Below the pieces are notes generated by a model, which searched no databases, was not told the DNA's origin, and worked only from the letters and a program-made list of their open reading frames with translations. From positions 14,571,501 to 14,635,500 of the forward strand of contig CM062213.1 of assembly GCA_031216445.1 (NCBI GenBank): DNA of 64,000 bases, given 5' to 3'. Below, piece by piece: positions 52,001 to 62,619 of this stretch. The stretch comes from Lateolabrax maculatus (lineage: Eukaryota > Chordata > Actinopteri > Acropomatiformes > Lateolabracidae). The position numbers were made by a program, and so were the translations under genes. Each line of letters starts with the position of its first letter. Position 1 is the first letter of the stretch.

Positions 52001-55000
52001 TGCTGCTGCTAATATAGAATTACAGGAGCTGCATCAGTGATACCACTGGAGGCATTGCAAGCTCCCGACACAGTGTCCAATAATCTTATGTTGCCTGACA
52101 ACAAATAGAATTCCAACTGGTTAACAGAAGATTTGACAAAAACAAAAACTGTTATCAGGCAATATCAATTTCTTGGAAGAGAAGTCAAACAGGTTACAAA
52201 TGTCAAGTTCCAGCTTAAAGTAAGTAAACAAGAACAATGTTACAAAGTCATAAATGGGTCCTGCCATAGTGATGCACCTTGACTCTGGGTCCATTGAGTC
52301 CTTACAGCAAACATTTGATTCCTTTAATTAACCTTAGTACGACCATCAAAATACTACATGTTCTTTTGTGACCACAATGCAACACTGAAGACCAAACAAG
52401 GACACAACAATATTATGTTTAAAATACAATTTTTAGCCTTGGCCATACAGAATGCTGAATCACAAAAACATAAGTGTGAGGTTAAAATAAAATACTCAAA
52501 ATCATGTCAGAATCTTGAACTGACGTGTCATCTCTGACCCCGACCACGCCGGTCAGTGACAGTGTAGCTGCTCTGTTCATTGTACATACTGTACTATTTT
52601 CTTCCTACCTTCCTCTTGCTGGCAGCTATCACTGTAGGTAGCCAGCGGCTCTCCCTCGTATCCATTAGTAAGAAGACCACATCATGTTCTGAAATGAGTT
52701 TCTCCAGCTGCTCTACATCCCTCTGGGACTGGGAAAGAGTGGCCTGAGAGAAATTCACTGGGTGACCGGGCATGGGGATGCTCATATTGTAACCCTCTGC
52801 ATTCTGCAGGAGGAGACAGAGAAAAAACAAAGAGACACTGCTGAGAAAATTTTCCTATATTTAAAGTTACTAGCATTTGAGGCTGAATATGCATTTAAAA
52901 ATTATTTCATATTAAATTGTCCTCTCTATGGACAAAAATGTTTTCTTTTTGGTTTTATTTAAGCAATATTTGTACAACTGCAAGAAAACTGAATTACTTA
53001 ATTTTAATTATGATGTGTATCATACACACATAATTCATTTTTATTTATATAATAATGTGTATAGTTCGAATTAATTCTATAGCTTCTGGACATCTAAATT
53101 GTAAAGCTTGGGTAAGTTTGGGAATGTCACTTTTATTGAAAAAAAATTCCTACACCTCATTGCCTGTAGGTTTTATTTTCCTTGCCTCTAGATGGTGCAC
53201 ATCAGCATCTCTACATATCCAAACGGCTGCTGCTTACCTTTCTTGCAGATGCAACAATGTCTAAATCAAGCCCTTAAGGAAAATATTTCAGTACAGTACA
53301 GTATATATACAGTAAGGTGCAATGAAATGTGTTTCAGTGATATCTTAACATACTTCCACACTTCATGTCCCATGCAGTCTTTATACAGAAAAAAGCTTCT
53401 GGGTGGCAGAAAATCTTGAAAGTTAAAAACTTTTCAATATTTTTCAAGAACTCAGGCCAAATATGTATTTTTGCCGTACTTGCTACTGAGTGACATACTA
53501 GACTAGAAATATAAGTGAGGGTATAGTAGATGCAGTCACCCAACAGTCCCTCTGTGGAATGTGTAATCACATCATTGCCACAGCTGACCTGAGGCCAGTG
53601 TGGATTTGGCACTTCTGTATCAGTCGATAGAGTATGAAAAAAAAACAACAACCTTGAATCGCTACTTTCAATACCACAAAATATCTTCATTGACTTTTAT
53701 TGTCCATCGCCAAACTTGTATTACTGTGACTATCTCCAGGGATTGCAGAAGTGACAGTGAGGGAAATGGAAATGTCACGAGTAATTTCATAGTCAAGAGA
53801 GAGCGAGAAAAGGGCAAAGATGAGGTGTGAGATCTTAACAAGAAGAAATGCCACTTCTACAGAATTAGCGGATCCACTTCCTTCACTCCCCATATTTCAA
53901 GAGTGGGAGCTGGTAACCAAGTCTTGAATTTACATTTCATCTTGACGTAAGTGTTGCTAAGCATTCAGAGGGTGATTTCAGGCTGCAGAGATGGAAATCA
54001 CATTCCAATTTCTACTATAAACAATTTCAACTTGCAGCCAAGAAAGATTTAAAAAAGAAAAATCATCCTGACTGGGGAAATATCCTATCCTGAAAAGATA
54101 AACAGCATTTCATGATAATCCATCAATGCCATTGTTGATATCTTCAACCAGCTCTGACCTGACTGTTGACAAAATTTAAAGAGACTATTATAAACTATCC
54201 TGTAAATGTCAGGTGACAGTATTTGTCCAAAGACAAAATATGAAATCTGCTTATGACCTTTTCAACAGTGTGACCCTGTATGAACCAGCTCTTCTCGGTT
54301 CAATTCATGCATTTCTGTGCTCTCTGCTCACTGTGTTCATATTCCTTTCTATCTGTCACACCAGCACCTGATGCCCCTGTGTTTGTGGGAAAACAAGCAG
54401 TGAAGAGAGAGAAAAAAGGCACACACCCACACTGGTAAAAATAGAAGGGCAGGTATAGATGCAGCTGGTATACAGGGTTGACTTACACAGTTTCTAGACA
54501 GACACCACACATTTTGACAGCACAGAGCCATCCATCAAGTGTTAAACCTCTGTTCTTTACTTTCTATTTTATTCCCAGAAGAGAGAAACTGAAAATGAGA
54601 GGCAACAGAAAGAGAGACTCAAATATCAAGTTGATGACATGGTGACATGACAACTGTTTGTGTGGCTCTTTCTGTGTATGTGTGCATTTAAATGGTGCAT
54701 CACAGGTCTTCTTGTCTGTCACACTAAAATCCGGCCCACTGTATCTCGTTTCAGGAACAACCTATTACCGAGTCGTGATTGCAAGCTTTGCAGGGTCAAT
54801 AACTTTAAAATGAGGCTTTAATCTTTAAGGCAAATTATGTATCACAGCTTACCGTCAGACAGAGGGTAAAAACATTTAATTACACAGACTCTGCTCTATA
54901 CGGGTATACAGGTTCATAGGACTTCAACGTGATGTTTCCAAAGACCCATAAGATCAAAAACCTGTAAAACTGTGGCTGACTGCACAGTTACTTCAGCCTG

Positions 55001-58000
55001 TACATCTCCTCCTGGTATCACAACAGCAATGGGGAAAGAAATACTCAGATAGTTTACTTAGGTAAATGCAGCAATAACTCACTTTAAATATACTCAATTA
55101 AAATTTCTGCATTCAAAAATGTACTAAGTACAGAAGTAGTTGGCAACAAAATTTATTTCAAGTATCAAAAGTAAGTAATTCTGCAGAATTGCCCATATCA
55201 ATGTTATATTATTACATTATTAGATAATTATCACTGATGCATAAACATGTAAGCAGTACTTGAATGTAACTGTTTTATTTGGGTAGTTTCATCCATAACA
55301 ATGCATCATATTTTATAAACTGTTCATATGGGTTGCATGTAAAAGCTTAATTCTAAAAGTAACTACAGCTGTCAAATAAATGTAGTGGAGCAAGAGTACA
55401 ATATTTAAATGTAGTGGAGTAGGAGTGTAAAGTAGCAGAAAATGGAAGTGAAGTGTAAGTACCTCAAAATAGATGGGTGCGCTCTTTCGCATCAAAACAG
55501 AGCCCTGCTGTTAGTGTTTGCCTGCTTTTTCATTTAGTAATATAGCAAAATATCTCCCCCAGGTAACACACTCATTAATTAACAAAGTAATGAAACCACC
55601 AGCATTAATATGCAAGTAACACAACTCTTCATTGTCTGCATGGTTTGTCCATCACATATCTGAAATAACTAATCAAACAGGAATATAATTATAAGCCCAG
55701 CATAAACAAACTTACAATTACTATGATGTCAATTAAGTTGCACAGCAGTGTTTTTCTGCAAAAGCTGCTGCTTACAACTACAAGCAAAACGAACAAAAAC
55801 AGAGTGGCAGATTCCTAGATGATACAATCTCAGATTTTCAGAGAGCAAACAATGGTTTGATCCTCACATACGAAGAGAGATAAAGTTATCATATCCACAG
55901 CTTGAGCATTATTATTTGCCTTTAAGTACTCACCACACCAGGAAAGATTTTGGTGAGTCGGTCAACAGCTGCCATGGCTTTGGACTTCCCTCCTCCAAGA
56001 CAGTCCTCAAACTCATAGAGCGGCTGCCGAACTGGATTGGAGTATGAGATCTTCGCATTGTCTACGAATGTGATGTGTCTCACTCCCCATCCCTGGAGAT
56101 CAAAGGATAAACATAATGCTTTTAAATCACATTATTTTTAAATAAAATTTATTGACATGAACATTATCCTTACTTTGTAAGCAGCTTCAGTGATGCTGAG
56201 TGGGAGGTTGTGTGCCCAAATTTCTAAATATTAATTTGACTGTAAAGGCTAATGCACACCTTAAGTTTCTTGTACACAGGTGCATAGGAGGAAATATCCA
56301 TAGGCCAAGTTGTTTGGATCTTCAAATTGCAGACATTGTCTCCCAAAATGTACTTTTACTTTAATTATATTAATCAGGGTTTGTATATAAAATAATGTGG
56401 TTGCTGTCCTTTAAAGACTGTGTTATGTCCATTTTTGATGGTGGGATGTGCCTTCTAATGCAAGACTGTGGGACTGAAATTTAAACAAAGTGTAGTAAAG
56501 CTGAAAGTCTGAATTAGTTTTTTTAAAAAAAAAGGAGAAAACAATTGACGGGTTGTGGTGTAAAAAAAATATCTAAAAACCTACAGGGGACCAACCTTTT
56601 GGATCTGGTCACTGAATAGAGCACATTCATTTGATGCTGGGGGAACAGACTTACAGTAAACACAGAGAATGACAGTAGGTTCTTGTGTAAATTAGCATTA
56701 TGTTATTCCTAGTGTTATTGGATAAACTTTATGGGAAATCTGTGGATAAAATCATGGGATTATGCTGAACTATTAATTATTACATTATATTATAACAACC
56801 ATGAGAGGAGACAATTGTTGTGTTTGTGGTCTGTATATGGAAATATATTACAATATAATTAATCTGATGTGAGTGACCAAGACAAAATTTATTTGCAAAT
56901 GTATTTACAGTACACAGCAAATTTCATGGTACACTTTTGTGCCTAGTTCAGCCAATGAAAGTTGGGCAGGGCCTGGGGTGGCCAGGGAGAAAACAAATTA
57001 TATTAAATCATTAGTAACTTGACTGCAGCTCAATTTGGCTGGAGGCTAAACTGTTTCCTAAGATGGTTTTTTAACCTTTGGCCTCATTTCTCATGGAAGC
57101 TATTCCTGTCACTTTATGTCTATTGGAGCTTTTAGTAATTTAGATTCACAGAGATTAATCTACACCTTTAGCTCTCCTATATATGTTCATAATAAAAGTT
57201 GGTTGAACTATATCTGTAAATGTGGTCTCAAAACAGAAACCTGCTAATTAAAATTTGCTCCATAGCACCACTTGGGGTCTAAACCTCCTCTGGGTATTCT
57301 TAAACACTTGACTGGTGAGAAAAGATCAGAAACAAAGATCAAATACACTCCTAAAACCTTTTTGTTCATGTACAGTATTACACAATTTGCTAAGCCCTAA
57401 AACAGTATAAACCTCTGACATACTTGAATCTTAAATCTATCAGTCTGTCTTTCCATCTATAAATCATCCCACCCTTACCATCAGAGTCCTGGCTACATTG
57501 CAGCCCAGAGTCCCAGCTCCCAGTAGAAGACACTTTGTGCTGACCACCTTGTCCAGGTCCAGGGAAGGAACCAGCCTCCATCTCATTAGCTTCAGGTTCA
57601 GGTCCACTGATGACTCTGCAAGCCTGCAGACAATCAATGAAGACAACCGAAGACCTACTTTGATAACAATGCGCTAATTTAGGGTTATTATACGTTTTTT
57701 ATGACATGTGTCTCTATCGTGGTGGTGTAAACGGAAAATGTGTAAGAACCAAAACCCCTTAACCCATGCCCCTTAAAATAAAGCACCAAAGATATAGAGT
57801 TGATATAGATTATCAACTTTGTCCAATACATATTGTTAAACTAAAATAGCTTCATTATTACCTTTTTGTATCTATTAATTGCTCAAATGTGTTTCGGACA
57901 GTAGGCAGACAAAGTTACACCCTTACACCTAAATACATTTGTATTGTGTTCATTACCTTTTAGGGTCCATGCATTCACTGAGGTTGACCATCCTGGGTCC

Positions 58001-61000
58001 CATAGCCCCCTTAGGGTTTTTCTCCCAACCTACACTCTTAGGACATGCTGTGGAAAAAAACAAAGACGCAATGTGTCTTCTCAGGAACAATGTTCTAGAC
58101 CTAATTATATTGGATTATACCCAGACCTCACTGTCAACAGAAATAGTTCCATGTCAATGTCTAACAGCAGGATGGATGAGAAAAATATGTTTTGTTTATT
58201 ATATTTACACATACAATGACTGGTCCTATGACATAAACCCAAAAAGACCCCCAACCATTGCCCACTCACTCTCTCTGACTTTACCACTTCATCTTCCCAG
58301 ATATTAAGTAGACTGTTTTTTTTTTTTTGTGTGTTTTTTATTAATTTGTTCAAAGTTAAGTTAGTGCAGCAGTATGATGTATTCGGACTGTTGTGGCCAG
58401 AACCAGTTATTCAGGGAAGAGCACCGAGAATGTTAATGAATGGGTAACAGTTGTATTTTAGATTGGCACTGTGAACTTTTTAATTTTTTTTTTCCTTTTC
58501 CACTCAACCCTCTCTTTCTCATACAGTTTTGATGCTATATTGGACACTGCTTCAGCACTCCTTGTTTACTCCTCACTGGTCTGCTCTGTCTGCTGGGTGC
58601 ACAAACGCCGCTGTGTAATGTAGTGCCAAATAAACAGCAAAAGTTGTCTTTTAATAATTTAAATAGAACATGTGGGTTAAATACAGTTGAATTTTGATTC
58701 TGGACGGAGATATGTGAAAGTTAATTAGGCAAACACGCATCATGAAGTTTATTTCACCTTGCTGAAGTAAAACACATTTTGGTTGTGGCAGGAACTGAGC
58801 CTGGTGTATCTGAAAAGTTGGGCTGAGGTAGATTGATTAATTGATTAAATCCCTTTGAAAACAATACCAAATTTGTCCATGCAAAACCAAACAAAATAGC
58901 TGAATCAATTTTTGTTGCATGAATTCATCCTCTGTGAGTTAATTAAAACCCACAATGTGCTGAAGAGGTAAACAAAGACAACTCATCTCAACTCAACAAA
59001 AACCTTCACCCCCTTTCCCATCCTGCTATTACCATTTAAATTACTTTCATCCCTTCTTCAACAGATAACAGAATAATACAGAAGCTGTGTGAGATTAGCT
59101 TGGCTTGAAAAGGAAGCAGATAGTCTCAGTGTAAAGTAAACTAAGACTTAAGGTCCATATCAGTTACAATGTACATATGAATTCACACACATTCAGATGA
59201 ACAACAACAAATGCATTTAATGAAAAAAACATATGATATACCAACACACACACATGTTACGTGACATTAAATGCACAGATACAACCACACACACGAACAC
59301 AGACACAAACATACTCACACAAAAGGAATGGAAATTACCTGAGTTGAGGGGAAGCTCAGGTAGTTTGATCTGGAAGATGACACTGTGCTGAATGGAGCGG
59401 CTCCCCTGCAGAGTTCTGTCCCTGAAACACAGCAAGTCCACTGTGTCCAGTTTAGAGCCCCTGGCGCGCACACACACACACACACACACAAAATAAAAGG
59501 AGATACAAAAGTCAAGCAATGAAAATAACAACCACATCATTCACAGATTACAGATTAGAAGCTATAAAGCATACACTAGAAAAAAGAAAAATATCAACAA
59601 AGGTATTATTGCCCTCTCTTATATAAGAAACAACACACAGATAAATGAGCACTTACAACAATATGATCACCACTTAGCCACATACCAACATGTTTTCCCA
59701 TATATGGTACTAAATAACCACAGTCAGATTACACAAAAATATTCCAGTGAAACAACTGAACAAGCGAGACATCGCGGCTGCTAAAGATAGCATTGTAATT
59801 CTATCTTCACCCATCTAAGCCAGTATCAACAGTTTATGTTTAACAATGAGAGAAAGTGTAGTCAAGCACAAGATTGATAAGGTTTGTATTGGATAAAAAC
59901 TGCCTCTGTCTAAAGAGTGTGAGGGCTAAACTCTCTGAGGGTATTTGCTGCTGATAAGCCCCTGGTATCACAGGACACGATTGCTAAATGGCCTCGATGG
60001 GAGTTCCTTGTTTAAATTCAAAATAATTCTGCAATAAAAATCATTTTGCAATAGCAAGACAAGTGCCATGATACACTAAGCTCTCAAGGGAAAATTGTGA
60101 CCAAAAATAACTGACTGTGGACCTGAACTACAGCACCTCCAGCCTGGCCAAATGCAGTGGTAATTATAATTTTAACATTCTCGGATGATGGTGCAACATG
60201 ATGATGTGATGTAACAATGTTTTCATTCATTTTCAGACATTATTAAGGTAAATTTGGAAAGATTATTAGTTGCTTGTGCTTGTTTGAGATTCGTAATCTA
60301 TCACAGTTATCATAGTTGTATAGCTGGTGTTATTTTTTTAAATCATGTTATTGTTCTGTGGTAAATCAATCTGAACTTCCAGTTTCATTCCATGCAACTC
60401 TGACTTTGATTTCTCAGGTCACAGGACAACCATTGCAGAATCTGGTAATTCAGCGTTTATGCAAACTAAACATTGTTGCAAAAACACTCGTATGGTAAGA
60501 CTGTACACAGTAGCTGAAATAAAGCCTGTTTGGTTGTGTATTCCAGGGAAAACATACCCTAAATTTGGTTTGCAATAAGACAAGGAACTCCCTAAAATGA
60601 TAATATAGGATGTGGAAGGCAATAATCTCTTAGCACAGCCTGCTAAATTTGTTGCAAACAAAACATCTTTTCAGGCACTGTAGATAGCAGAGTTCTGCCG
60701 TCACTGGGTAACAGTATTGTTTCATTTACACCTAATATTGCATTTATCTACCATCAGCTTTCAGTTATTGGATGCTGAAATAGACTTTTATATGGAACGT
60801 GAAGTGGTAGCCTAAAGACACATGGTTGTGAACACATTGCACAAGGCAAACTCATGACTGCAAAGTTAAGAGCTGGCATCTTTTTGTAAATATTTGAATA
60901 TGCTCAGACATTGATTTTTGGAATGAATGTTGAGTAATAAATCTAAGGACTTGTACTAATTCCCTCTGGTGTGCGGAAATATTCCCTCTGTAAATGTTTC

Positions 61001-62580
61001 AGCAAAATATATATCTCTCCACAAAACAAGCTTCCACATACCACCATCATTTCTGTGACAACTTCAGTCAGTAAACACTTCGCAATTTATGAGCTGTAAC
61101 GAGTTTCATGTGTGTACTTCACTTACTTAATTCCTTGACATCGGCACACATTAGACCAATGACATTTAATACTGGCGTTTTACATAATGCCCATACATTT
61201 TCCTGCTACCTGACCCCTCCTTCAAAATTTGAATGGCAGAACAGCCTGTTCCTTACTTTCACGTCAACAGCTGCCTAAAGTTATATAAAATAATATTATT
61301 AATAATATACAATAGGTGAGAATTAGAGCAAGATTCAGAAGTTTTGCCGATGCCGCAAATACATTGCATGCCGTGTGTGTGTTTATACAATGTAACCAGT
61401 GGTGTCCACTGACAGCAGCTGCTGTGTGCCGTGTGTGTCACAGATGGGTCTGGGATGAGTTCACAAACTGGCCATTGTAATATACGCAGACTGAGCAACC
61501 GCGTGGTCTATTTCACAAAGAACAATCATTTTGAAGGGGTGCGAAGGAGCACGGTGGCCTGATAATTCACATACGTGCACACATTTACAGTATGTGCTGT
61601 AATGTTCTGGGAAAACTTGCCTTATTGAGGAATGTTTCGGTGGATAACATAGTCTTGGCAAAAAGCAATATATTCCTCCAACTGAAATGTCTACAGACAA
61701 GGATGACTGGATGACAACATAAATTGTATGGAAAGTTTGACTTTAGTTTTAAGCCCATGACGTGAGAAACATGTAAGATATTTGACAAGTCAGACCTTGT
61801 TTATCAGGAAAATGTACAACTTTGTAGACAAGTAGCACAATCTTAACAGCAGTGGTCATGTTCTGCAAGCCAGTGCTGCCATGTAGGAACAAGTGTAATT
61901 CATCAAGTTTATCCCACTTTTGCGTAACTCTGTGGCTAAGCAACAGCCAAATGAAGCTCAGCATAAGTTCAATCAGGAAGACTGTCCTCATGCACATCAT
62001 GTACATTTCTCTCTGTCTCTCCCTCTCCTCTCCCCTTGCCTTTTCATCAGCTGATCAATGGGCAGTTACTATTCAGCTAAACCAAACAGGTTCTGCCTTA
62101 ACCACTGGTGACCCAATCACATCGATGCTGTCAAACTTTAAATCTGCTCTCCTCTCTGTTGCAGTCAGATTTCATCTCAAAACAATATCTCTGCCCCCTT
62201 TGTTCATTCTTTAATAATGAAGTGTCTCCTGATTGAAATAGTTCTTTTCCAGTCTGGGTGTGACAGAAAACCTTTGATTTTAGATTTTTTTTTATTTGTA
62301 ATGACACAAAGCTATTCAAGCAATGGCATTAACATTGGAAGTTCACATCAGGCTCCTCAATCACACCAATGTTTCTGACCTGCTCCCTACACTTCAGAGT
62401 CAGGAAATCAGTTGAGCTGTGATTTCCTGTCTTTTACTTTGTGCCCAAATAAAGCAATCAGTGTAAGGTGAAAAACAGTCATAGTGAAATTCACAAACAC
62501 CATGTGTTTTGAAATGCACAGTGAGGACCTATGAGTTCTCCAGAAAACTTTCTCATCTTTTCCCAGCACACTCACACACA

Positions 62581-62619
<39 letters not shown>
